From Thermoplasmata archaeon (GTDB taxonomy: Archaea; Thermoplasmatota; Thermoplasmata; Lutacidiplasmatales; UBA184), in contig JASHUS010000207.1 of the NCBI GenBank assembly GCA_030039865.1, positions 1 to 6,702 of the forward strand: a stretch of 6,702 bases of DNA. Reading direction: 5' to 3'. The notes beneath the pieces are model-generated. The model made no database searches, was not told the DNA's origin, and saw nothing but the letters and a program-made list of their open reading frames with translations. The position numbers and the translations under genes were made by a program. Each line of letters opens with the position of its first letter. Within the stretch, counting starts at the first letter, position 1. Below, one piece after another: positions 1 to 5,248 of the stretch.

Positions 1-156
1 ATGTGCGCGCGCCGGCTCGCCGACTTCCGCAGCTGGGCCGAGTGTCCGCGCTGCACCCAGCCGATGTGCCGGGAATGCCTCGGCCTCTCGTTCCTCACCG
101 GAGCCGAGGGACGCTGCTTCTCCTGCCGGGACGCCCACGGACCTCCGGCGGCGTGA
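1..156 (+). CDS. Cysteine-rich zinc-binding protein, probably C-terminal part only
   Basis: Frame 1 is open from the first base to a TGA at 154-156 and encodes 51 residues. Seven cysteines are visible: C2, C15-x2-C18, C23-x2-C26 and C38-x2-C41. The three C-x2-C pairs suggest one or two small zinc-binding modules resembling B-box or zinc-ribbon knuckles. C2 may be the second half of a pair that begins upstream of the window. The window happens to begin at an ATG, so this may be the true start of a 51-residue protein, but a cut gene is more likely. No membrane segment or enzyme motif is seen. The stop lies only 9 nt from the stop of the convergent phosphoesterase gene. No specific function can be assigned. 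Confidence 0.6.
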   Translation: MCARRLADFRSWAECPRCTQPMCRECLGLSFLTGAEGRCFSCRDAHGPPAA

Positions 157-165
157 GCCGCCGGG

Positions 166-1587
166 TCAGTGTTCCCCGCGCGACCGGCGCCCGTCCGATC
201 CGCCCTTCGCTCGCCCGAACCGCCGGCGGCCGGCCGATGCGGCGGGCGGGACGATCGTATGGTCGGCGAGGTTCACCGTGACCGAGTCCGCGGGCTCGCT
301 GAGGGGCGGGCTCGACCCGACCTGGAGGAAGCGGATCGAGAGCTGTCGCGCGTCAACGGAGACCCGAAGGTATCCGTAGTCGCGGTCGTCGTGCCGGTCG
401 AGGATGAGTCCGGTCGCGTCGACCGCCGGCTTCGTGTCGAGGTAGGAGACGTTCGCGCCGTTCGCGGGTTCCTGCGCGGGCGTGCCGAGCTTTGCCTGCA
501 CGAGAGCGTCGATGCTGTGGCCGCCGTCCCCGCAGATCAGGAACGGGACCTGGTAGGACTTGCCGGCGAAGCGGACCGAGCGGGTGTAGCGCTGGTAGTT
601 GTGCGCGTGCCCCGAGAGGAACGCGTGCGGGTACACCCCCTCGCGCTGACAGATCTCGTCGATCTCGCGGAGCATCGCCGGGCTACCGCCATGGAAGCCG
701 CCCGCGCCGCTCCCCCCGGCCGGCGGGGCGTAGTTGAACGGCGGGTGGTGGGTCGCGAGGAGGACGGCGCCGGCGTACTCCTCGCGCCGAATCCGCGCGA
801 GCTGGGCGGCGAGGAATCCGAGCTGGTAATCCGGTATCGCGGACCAGGTGCCGGATTCGCTCGAGATCACGCCCGGATCCTCGAGGGCGTTGCTGAACAG
901 GCCGATGATCCGGACGAACGGGGCGTCGAGCGTGAAGTAGACGCCGGGCTGCGTCATCGCGGTGCGGTGGAGCGGACCGGCCTCCGCCGTGACGACCGGC
1001 TCGGGCGAGCAGAAATTGCGTTGGAACGTGGTCAGGGGATCGAGCTCGGGTGGCGTGCCGGGGACGATGAACGAGTCGTGGTTCCCGGGGATCGCGAAGA
1101 TCGGCCGGGGATAGTTGCGGTACGGATCGTAGAACTGGTCGTAGTAGTACTGCGGTTCGCCGAAATCGTAGACGACGTCCCCGAGGAGGTAGAGGAAGCT
1201 CGGTCGGTCGGTCACCGGCGAGATGTGGCAGTCGTGGGTTATCGCGTCGGACACGCGGATCTCGCCGGGGTACCGCGCGGCGGTCGACGCCCCGATGTCG
1301 CCCACCATATGGAAGACGATGCGGCGGGCCGATCGGATCGCCTCGGCCACCCCCGGGCCGTGCGGGCCGAAGGCCGTCGAGAGCTCGTACACGTCGGGCG
1401 CTCCGTAGCGAGACCGGGGGAAGCCGACGACATCCTCGTAGAGCAGTTCCTGGATCCGCGCATACAGGCGAGCGTCCGAGGGGTGCGGCACCGCGAACCG
1501 CGTCGGGTCCGGCGTCGGGCGTCCCTCGCTGAACGTCGGTTCGTCGAAGAGCGGCTGGGGCATCGAAAAGTTCGGGGTTCGGGGCAT
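166..1587 (-). CDS. Calcineurin-like metallophosphoesterase, purple acid phosphatase type
   Basis: 473 residues. All five metallophosphoesterase motif blocks are present in order: GD at 96-97, GDVVY at 136-140, GNHD at 168-171, THH at 279-281 and GHAHNYQR at 326-333. Motif I is GD followed by I-G-A rather than D-x-H, and the last block resembles the GHVHxYER block of purple acid phosphatases, so that subgroup is favoured. Such enzymes use a two-metal centre (often Fe with Fe, Zn or Mn) to hydrolyse phosphate esters. The substrate cannot be read from sequence. There is a ~90-residue N-terminal extension and a basic C-terminal tail (RRRFGRAKGG and following). No signal peptide or membrane helix is evident, so a cytoplasmic location is inferred. 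The ATG at 1587 is chosen because GAGGT lies 9 nt upstream; an in-frame ATG at 1563 is the alternative. The gene is divergent from the S53 peptidase, with the tnpB element between them. Confidence 0.88.
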   Translation of the reverse strand: MPRTPNFSMPQPLFDEPTFSEGRPTPDPTRFAVPHPSDARLYARIQELLYEDVVGFPRSRYGAPDVYELSTAFGPHGPGVAEAIRSARRIVFHMVGDIGASTAARYPGEIRVSDAITHDCHISPVTDRPSFLYLLGDVVYDFGEPQYYYDQFYDPYRNYPRPIFAIPGNHDSFIVPGTPPELDPLTTFQRNFCSPEPVVTAEAGPLHRTAMTQPGVYFTLDAPFVRIIGLFSNALEDPGVISSESGTWSAIPDYQLGFLAAQLARIRREEYAGAVLLATHHPPFNYAPPAGGSGAGGFHGGSPAMLREIDEICQREGVYPHAFLSGHAHNYQRYTRSVRFAGKSYQVPFLICGDGGHSIDALVQAKLGTPAQEPANGANVSYLDTKPAVDATGLILDRHDDRDYGYLRVSVDARQLSIRFLQVGSSPPLSEPADSVTVNLADHTIVPPAASAGRRRFGRAKGGSDGRRSRGEH

Positions 1588-1596
1588 CGCGGGCGG

Positions 1597-1601
1597 ACCT
1601 C
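1597..1601 (-). promoter_or_regulatory. Shine-Dalgarno-like site of the phosphoesterase gene
   Basis: On the minus strand GAGGT is followed by 9 nt and then the ATG at 1587. The match to the 3' end of 16S rRNA and the spacing support this start over the in-frame ATG at 1563. Confidence 0.55.
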
Positions 1602-1635
1602 GGGACCGAGCGGACTCCTGAGCGGCATCGCGCGG

Positions 1636-1650
1636 TATCTAGCTTTCGAG
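1636..1650 (-). promoter_or_regulatory. Candidate BRE/TATA promoter of the phosphoesterase gene
   Basis: The minus strand reads CTCGAAAGCTAGATA, an A/T-rich patch in otherwise very GC-rich DNA. GAAAG followed by CTAGATA resembles an archaeal BRE plus TATA box. Transcription would start roughly 25-30 nt after the TATA centre, near 1611-1616. That leaves a leader of about 25 nt carrying the GAGGT site. The patch lies outside the neighbouring tnpB element, so the insertion did not remove it. Assigned by pattern only. Confidence 0.4.
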
Positions 1651-1678
1651 CGGGCGAGCGCGGCCCCAGAGAGCTCTG

Positions 1679-1688
1679 GAAGGCAACG
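1679..1688. repeat. Left target-site duplication of the tnpB element
   Basis: GAAGGCAACG occurs here and again, same orientation and identical, at 3132-3141. It abuts the left terminal inverted repeat. A 10-bp duplication is in the range made by several DDE transposase families. On the outer side it overlaps a small inverted repeat (CCAGAG, AG, CTCTGG at 1666-1679). Confidence 0.8.
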
Positions 1689-1699
1689 GCTTTGGGATT
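1689..1699. repeat. Left terminal inverted repeat, overlapping the tnpB stop codon
   Basis: GCTTTGGGATT is the exact reverse complement of 3120-3130. The tnpB stop TAA (1700-1698 on the minus strand) overlaps it by two bases, so the gene ends inside the terminus and the 3' end of its transcript contains the repeat as AATCCCAAAGC. Confidence 0.8.
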
Positions 1700-1800
1700 A
1701 AATCGGTGGCATCGCCGTTTCCGGCGGTCGCCTCCGATCCTCTCCCTCCCTTCCCGTCCGCTCCTCCCGTGCCCGTCGGTGTTGCGCCGTCGGGTAGAGG
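1689..1800 (-). ncRNA. Candidate omega-RNA (reRNA) scaffold at the 3' end of tnpB
   Basis: TnpB nucleases are known to use an RNA made from the 3' end of their gene and the element end; the guide comes from DNA just beyond the end. On the minus strand, 1735 to 1705 folds into an inner 5-bp stem CGCCG/CGGCG capped by a GAAA tetraloop, a GAC/AT internal loop, and outer pairs GGC/GCC and GG/CC separated by an A-A mismatch. It ends 16 nt before the element terminus. A second hairpin (1772-1779 with 1787-1794, 8-bp arms, one central mismatch, 7-nt loop) lies upstream. The predicted guide starts at 1688 with CGTTGCCTTC, the duplicated target. The 5' boundary is arbitrary. GC-rich coding DNA makes chance hairpins easy, so this is an inference. 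Confidence 0.45.
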
Positions 1801-3023
1801 GGACTCACCGCATCATCGGAAAGGGCGTCGGGGTCAAGTCGAAGACCCCCGAGCCCCGCGGTGCTCCGCAGGGCGGCTAACCCCAGGTTCACGCCGGCGT
1901 TCAGCTGCCGGTCGAGCGTCCAGCCGCAGGCGCGACACTCGAACCTGGGACCCACCCTGCTTCGGTGTTCGGAGAGTTCACCACATCTCGGGCAGGTTCG
2001 GGAAGTGCGATACGGAGACATCCACAGGATCGGGACGCCCCGGTCCTGCGCCTTGTAGGTGAGTTGCCGGTGCAGCTCACCTTGGGGCCAGTGAGAGAGA
2101 CGGCGTCGGAACGTTCGGGACCGAAGGGGCCCGCCCGAGCCCTTCCGATAGATCCCGCGACGGCGGGGTTGTGGCAGCCCGGTGAGGTCTTCGAGCACCA
2201 GGGCGGCGCGCTCGGTCGCCAACTGCTCGATGATCGACCGGGTGATCACGTGCAGCCGAGAGCGGATGCGGTGCCGTTCCCGACGCCCCTCACGCCCCAG
2301 CAGGACCCTTCCGACCCGACGGTCGTTCGCCTTCTTGTGAGCGAGAAAGCGCCGTCGCTCGAAGTGGATCGCCTGGATGGCCCGGAGCTCGGGAAAGAGG
2401 ATCCGGACGAACGCGGGACCCTCCGACGTGACGCGCACGCCGTCGAGCGAGCGCTCGTTCGTGTCGAGGGCGACCAGCGAGGTCGGAGCATACTCCGGTT
2501 CGGGGGTCCTCGCATAGATCGCGACCGCTCCCCGCGGGCCGACGTGCATCTGGGTGAGTCGGTGGCGGGGGTCGGCAAGGACCCGACGATGATGGTCGGA
2601 GACGGCGAGGGTCACGGACGACCACTCGCCGCGGCGGAGGGAGAGCCGCAGCTTCCCGGTGTCGGGGTCGAAGTGGAAGCACGTCCGTGGGAGTCGAACG
2701 AACGGGGTGCGGACGTAGGGAACGCGGGCGACGATCCCCCGACGGAGACGCTTGCGATGCCCGGCCGCGAGGCCGAGGGCGATCTCGGAGGCGGCCACGC
2801 CGATCGGACCGGTAACGCGCAACTCGAGCGCACGCGAGCGAGCGAACCGAGAGAGCTTCCCTCGAGACGTCACGTTCGTGGCGATCGCTTCGCGGAGGCA
2901 GAGATTCACCAGGAGTCGAAAGTCGGCTTGGAGTGCCCGGACCTCGACCGGTAACGACGGAGGTCCGGACTCCCGGTGCGAAGGCAAAGCCAAGGCGAAC
3001 ACCAGAGATCGACGCGGGTCCAT
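1698..3023 (-). CDS. tnpB: TnpB, RNA-guided RuvC-like nuclease (OrfB/IS1341 family)
   Basis: 441 residues, a normal full length for the family. RuvC-I is LVALDTNERSLDGV with D187, RuvC-II is ALVLEDL with E278, and RuvC-III is DRQLNAGVNL with D371, so the D-E-D catalytic set is intact. A zinc ribbon lies between RuvC-II and RuvC-III: CPRC at 344-347 and CRAC at 363-366. The N-terminal ~180 residues correspond to the RNA- and target-binding half and are less conserved. About 60 residues follow RuvC-III, are rich in R/E/P, and probably reflect overlap of coding with the guide-RNA scaffold. The family cleaves DNA next to a TAM using an RNA from the element end, favouring retention of the element at its site. 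The ATG at 3023 is supported by an AAA-led A/T patch 35 nt upstream. There is no partner transposase gene. The reading frame is undamaged, so the protein is probably functional. Confidence 0.92.
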   Translation of the reverse strand: MDPRRSLVFALALPSHRESGPPSLPVEVRALQADFRLLVNLCLREAIATNVTSRGKLSRFARSRALELRVTGPIGVAASEIALGLAAGHRKRLRRGIVARVPYVRTPFVRLPRTCFHFDPDTGKLRLSLRRGEWSSVTLAVSDHHRRVLADPRHRLTQMHVGPRGAVAIYARTPEPEYAPTSLVALDTNERSLDGVRVTSEGPAFVRILFPELRAIQAIHFERRRFLAHKKANDRRVGRVLLGREGRRERHRIRSRLHVITRSIIEQLATERAALVLEDLTGLPQPRRRGIYRKGSGGPLRSRTFRRRLSHWPQGELHRQLTYKAQDRGVPILWMSPYRTSRTCPRCGELSEHRSRVGPRFECRACGWTLDRQLNAGVNLGLAALRSTAGLGGLRLDPDALSDDAVSPLYPTAQHRRAREERTGREGEDRRRPPETAMPPI

Positions 3024-3045
3024 CGAGGACGAAGTCCACGTCGCG

Positions 3046-3060
3046 ACTAAGATGATTTCC
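3046..3060 (-). promoter_or_regulatory. Candidate leaderless promoter of tnpB
   Basis: The minus strand reads GGAAATCATCTTAGT, with AAA starting 35 nt before the tnpB ATG. This is the distance expected for a BRE/TATA-type promoter of a leaderless archaeal transcript, and no Shine-Dalgarno site is seen before the start. The same spacing is found at two other genes in this window. The site lies inside the element, so tnpB would carry its own promoter. Confidence 0.35.
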
Positions 3061-3068
3061 GGGCCGCT

Positions 3069-3082
3069 GAACGATGAACGAT
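3069..3082. repeat. Short tandem repeat (GAACGAT x2) between tnpB start and right end
   Basis: Two perfect, adjacent copies of the heptamer GAACGAT lie in the ~108-bp noncoding stretch between the tnpB start and the right terminal repeat. This could be a subterminal transposase or regulator binding site, or chance. Confidence 0.35.
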
Positions 3083-3119
3083 GAGAGCGGACGAGTTCGA
3101 AGTCGTGCTCCGGGAATAA

Positions 3120-3130
3120 AATCCCAAAGC
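3120..3130. repeat. Right terminal inverted repeat of the tnpB element
   Basis: AATCCCAAAGC is the exact reverse complement of 1689-1699. It overlaps a small partial dyad (GGGAATAAAATCCC, 3113-3126). The match stops being continuous beyond 11 bp. Confidence 0.8.
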
Positions 3131-3131
3131 A

Positions 3132-3141
3132 GAAGGCAACG
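3132..3141. repeat. Right target-site duplication of the tnpB element
   Basis: GAAGGCAACG, identical to 1679-1688 and in the same orientation. It is separated from the right terminal repeat by a single A. Joining the two flanks with one copy removed gives the predicted empty site, CTCTG-GAAGGCAACG-TGAGG. Confidence 0.8.
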
Positions 3142-3166
3142 TGAGGTTCTTGAAGGGGGAGCGACG

Positions 3167-3175
3167 TCTAACTAG
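3167..3175 (+). promoter_or_regulatory. Candidate TATA-like box of the S53 peptidase gene
   Basis: TCTAACTAG is the most A/T-rich patch upstream of the peptidase ATG at 3217. A start of transcription about 26 nt downstream would fall near 3197, giving a leader of about 20 nt. It is weaker than the other candidates because there is no clear AAA-type BRE before it. It lies outside the tnpB element, 26 bp from the duplicated target site. Confidence 0.3.
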
Positions 3176-3187
3176 CGGTTTCGACGC

Positions 3188-3203
3188 GGATCCCCCGGGA
3201 TCC
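3188..3203. promoter_or_regulatory. Inverted repeat at the predicted S53 transcription start (possible operator)
   Basis: GGATCCC, a 2-nt spacer (CC), then GGGATCC form perfect 7-bp arms 14-29 nt before the peptidase ATG. The position straddles the predicted transcription start, where an archaeal repressor would bind. It could instead form a small hairpin in the leader. No Shine-Dalgarno sequence is seen between it and the ATG. Confidence 0.35.
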
Positions 3204-3216
3204 CCTCTTCCGATCC

Positions 3217-4941
3217 ATGGCAACAGCCCCACCCCCCATCGCCGAACTCCCCGGAAGCGAACGACCGCCGCTCGCGGGCGCGACCTCGGCCGGCGCCTGG
3301 CCGGCGGACGAGTACCTGGAAGTCACGGTCTTCCTTCGGCGGACGGCCGAGTCCGAGCCGCTGGCGCCGATCGCGGTGCTCGGGGCGCAGCCGCTCGCTG
3401 ACCGCTCGTACCTCACGCGCGCCGAATTCGCGGACCGTTACGGTGCGAGCCGCGTCGACGTGGAGCACGTCACGGCGAGCCTGGTCGAACGCGGCCTGAT
3501 GGTCCACGAGGTCGACCGGGCGCGCCGGGCGTTGACGGTGGGCGGGCCGGCGCGCGAGATCGGCCGATTCTTCGGCGTCGATTTGCTGCGGTACGATCAC
3601 CCGTCTGGTCCCTATCGCGGCTACGTCGGCCCGGTACGGGTCCCCGCCGAGATCGGCGAGCGCGTCGTCGGGGTCTTCGGCCTGGACTCACGTCCCCAAC
3701 TCCGGACCCACCTCCGTCGCGCCGTGACCCCTCCCGCGAACGGCTACCCGATCCCGACGGTCGGGGCGGCCTACCAGTTCCCACCGATCGAGACGGGCGA
3801 GCTCCCCACGATCGCGCTCCTGGAGTTCGGGGGCGGGTTCGCGGACAGCGACCTTGCGAGCTTCTTCGCGTCGCTCGGTCTCGCCGTACCCGAGGTCGTC
3901 ACCGTCGGGGTCGACGGGGCGACGAACTCCCCGACCGGGGACGCCAGCGGACCCGACGGCGAGGTCGAGCTGGACGTCGAGATGATCGGCGCGCTCGCGC
4001 CCGGGGCGACGATCGTGGTCTACTTCGCACCGAACACCGAGCAAGGATTCATTGACGCGCTCACGCGCGCAATCCACGACACGGTCAACGCCCCCGGGAT
4101 CGTCTCGATCAGCTGGGGATCCCCCGAGAGCGGCTGGAGCGCCCAGGCGCGCAGCGCGCTCGAGACCGCCGCCCAGGATGCGGCCGCGCAGGGCGTGACG
4201 ATACTCGCGGCGTCCGGCGACCAGGGCGCATCGGACGGCGAACCCTCGGGAACCTTGACCGTCGATTTCCCCGCCTCGAGCCCGTACGTCCTCGGGTGCG
4301 GGGGGACGCGCCTCGAACTGAACGGCACCTCGATCGTGTCCGAGGTCGTGTGGAACGACCTCAGTCAGAACGAGGGGGCCACGGGAGGCGGCGTGAGCGA
4401 GGACTTCGCCCTCCCGTCCTTCCAGAGCGCCGCGCATGTCCCGGCCGCGCCGAACGGGTTCACGGGTCGAGGGGTCCCCGACGTGGCGGCGAATGCGGAT
4501 CCCGAGACCGGTTATGCGGTCTTCATCGATGGCCAGACGGTCGTGCTCGGAGGGACGAGCGCGGTGGCCCCGCTCTGGGCGGCCCTCGTCGCGCGGCTGG
4601 GAAACTCGCTCGCGCAGCCGCTCGGATACGCCAACCCGCTCCTCTATCCGATCGGCGCCGCGTTCCGACCGATCACGAGCGGTAACAACGACGGCTACTC
4701 CGCCGGGCCGGGCTGGAACGCCTGCACCGGGCTGGGCACCCCGCAGGGACAGACCCTGCTGGCGTCCCTCCGCTCCGCCTCCCCTCCGGCCCCCCCGCCC
4801 GCGCCGGCTCCGGCCGCCTCCCCCGCCGCCACTCCGGCGAAGGAAGCGAAGCCCTCGAAGCGCCCGCGTCGTGGCTCGCCTCCGCGGCCCGTGGACGAAG
4901 GGTCCCCCGCGGTCTCGTTCCCGGCGGCGGCCAGCGGGTAG
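3217..4941 (+). CDS. S53 serine-carboxyl peptidase (sedolisin, kumamolisin-like) with prodomain
   Basis: 574 residues. Residues ~30-165 match the pro-kumamolisin activation domain (EVTVFLRR, FADRYGAS, GPYRGYVGPV, VFGLDSRPQ). The S53 catalytic domain spans ~175-520. The catalytic set is complete: E249 and D253 in DGEVELD, D335 in ASGDQG, and nucleophile S448 in GGTSAVAPLW. The family autoprocesses at low pH and digests peptides, usually outside the cell. No classical signal peptide is seen (MATAPPPIAELPG), which is also true of kumamolisin precursors. The C-terminal calcium region is recognisable (FRPITSGNND, GPGWNACTGLG). However, the two aspartates that bind calcium in kumamolisin align with P485 and N501, so calcium binding may be altered. 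A ~55-residue Pro/Ala-rich, then basic, tail follows. The gene is divergent from the phosphoesterase and 76 bp downstream of the tnpB element's target duplication. Confidence 0.94.
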   Translation: MATAPPPIAELPGSERPPLAGATSAGAWPADEYLEVTVFLRRTAESEPLAPIAVLGAQPLADRSYLTRAEFADRYGASRVDVEHVTASLVERGLMVHEVDRARRALTVGGPAREIGRFFGVDLLRYDHPSGPYRGYVGPVRVPAEIGERVVGVFGLDSRPQLRTHLRRAVTPPANGYPIPTVGAAYQFPPIETGELPTIALLEFGGGFADSDLASFFASLGLAVPEVVTVGVDGATNSPTGDASGPDGEVELDVEMIGALAPGATIVVYFAPNTEQGFIDALTRAIHDTVNAPGIVSISWGSPESGWSAQARSALETAAQDAAAQGVTILAASGDQGASDGEPSGTLTVDFPASSPYVLGCGGTRLELNGTSIVSEVVWNDLSQNEGATGGGVSEDFALPSFQSAAHVPAAPNGFTGRGVPDVAANADPETGYAVFIDGQTVVLGGTSAVAPLWAALVARLGNSLAQPLGYANPLLYPIGAAFRPITSGNNDGYSAGPGWNACTGLGTPQGQTLLASLRSASPPAPPPAPAPAASPAATPAKEAKPSKRPRRGSPPRPVDEGSPAVSFPAAASG

Positions 4942-4942
4942 G

Positions 4943-4960
4943 CCGGGACCGCCGTCCCGG
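4943..4960 (+). terminator. Stem-loop just after the S53 stop codon
   Basis: CCGGGAC and GTCCCGG form a perfect 7-bp stem with a 4-nt loop (CGCC), beginning 2 nt after the TAG. CGGGACCG (4944-4951) can instead pair with CGGTCCCG (4976-4983), giving a mutually exclusive fold. No T-run follows, so it is not a classical intrinsic terminator. It may stabilise or punctuate the mRNA 3' end. Confidence 0.35.
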
Positions 4961-4991
4961 ACCCCCGACATCGGCCGGTCCCGCCGCCCGT

Positions 4992-5004
4992 GAAAGGTTG
5001 AAGT
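4992..5004 (+). promoter_or_regulatory. Candidate leaderless promoter of the small membrane protein gene
   Basis: GAAAGGTTGAAGT, with AAA starting 35 nt before the ATG at 5028, resembles an archaeal BRE (GAAAGG) followed by a degenerate TATA box. The spacing implies that transcription starts at or next to the ATG. No Shine-Dalgarno site is visible. Confidence 0.45.
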
Positions 5005-5027
5005 GGCGACACGATTCTCGCCGCGCC

Positions 5028-5177
5028 ATGATGGGAAGCCCACCGATGCCCAATGATCCGGGGGACCGCCTCTCCCGGATCGAGACGAAGCTCGATCAGG
5101 TCGAACAGCGCAGCCGCTACATGTTGATCCTCTTGGTCGTGTTCCTCGTGATCGCGATCGCGGCGATCTTCATCTGA
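5028..5177 (+). CDS. Small single-pass membrane protein with short coiled-coil segment
   Basis: 49 residues, ATG at 5028 to TGA at 5175-5177; a second ATG follows immediately at 5031. Residues ~1-12 are polar and proline-rich. Residues ~13-30 (RLSRIETKLDQVEQRSR) have hydrophobic residues at heptad-like spacing (L15, I18, L22, V25) and suggest a short helix or coiled coil. Residues ~32-49 are a hydrophobic stretch (YMLILLVVFL and following) running to the C terminus. This is the layout of a tail-anchored protein with its N-terminal part in the cytoplasm. It is not recognised as a named family. The frame is backed by the hydrophobic composition, codon GC pattern and candidate promoter 35 nt upstream. 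It sits between the S53 and GH15 genes on the same strand, but each has its own candidate promoter. Confidence 0.7.
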   Translation: MMGSPPMPNDPGDRLSRIETKLDQVEQRSRYMLILLVVFLVIAIAAIFI

Positions 5178-5213
5178 GCCGGCCCGGTCCGCGGGTCCGA
5201 CGACCGGATCCGG

Positions 5214-5227
5214 CAAAGGCTCTTGTC
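5214..5227 (+). promoter_or_regulatory. Candidate leaderless promoter of the GH15 gene
   Basis: CAAAGGCTCTTGTC, with AAA starting 34 nt before the GTG at 5249. It shares AAAGGYT and near-identical spacing with the site at 4992-5004. This supports GTG 5249 as the start in a region with no in-frame ATG before the conserved domain. A perfect 10-bp palindrome, CCGGATCCGG (5204-5213), lies directly upstream. Confidence 0.4.
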
Positions 5228-5248
5228 GCCGGGAGACGATCCCGAGAC

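Larger units (their letters stand above)
1689..3131 (-). mobile_element. TIR- and TSD-bounded insertion element carrying only tnpB
   Basis: The element is about 1443 bp. It has 11-bp perfect terminal inverted repeats (1689-1699 and 3120-3130) and is flanked by a perfect 10-bp direct repeat (1679-1688 and 3132-3141). One unmatched A (3131) lies between the right inverted repeat and its direct repeat, so the exact right boundary is uncertain by a base. The only gene is tnpB on the minus strand. Neither a Y1 or serine transposase nor a DDE transposase is encoded, so movement would require an enzyme supplied elsewhere. IS200/IS605/IS1341-type elements are not expected to have TIRs or to duplicate their target, so this arrangement is atypical for tnpB. 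It lies between the divergent phosphoesterase and S53 peptidase genes and spares both candidate promoters. Confidence 0.75.

Noticed and set aside
157..165. Terminator between the convergent first two genes
   Set aside because: Only 9 nt separate the stop codons, and no stem-loop or T-rich tract is visible there.
169..1701. Long plus-strand open frame opposite the phosphoesterase
   Set aside because: It is a mirror of the minus-strand gene in GC-rich DNA. Its translation is Arg/Val/Glu-rich with no family motifs, while the minus strand has all five metallophosphoesterase motifs.
1965..2954. Long plus-strand open frame opposite tnpB
   Set aside because: It is antisense to a complete TnpB with intact catalytic and zinc-ribbon residues, has no recognisable domain, and is explained by GC-rich third positions.
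1689..3131. Classical IS200/IS605 element
   Set aside because: No Y1 tyrosine transposase is present, and perfect terminal inverted repeats plus a 10-bp duplication do not fit that family's single-strand mechanism.
4790..4930. Proline/alanine-rich stretch as a separate repeat or CRISPR-like array
   Set aside because: There is no regular unit or spacer pattern. It is the low-complexity C-terminal tail of the S53 peptidase.
3688..5043. Long minus-strand open frame opposite the S53 peptidase
   Set aside because: It is low-complexity and Arg/Gly-rich, runs through the peptidase and into the intergenic region, and has no motif.
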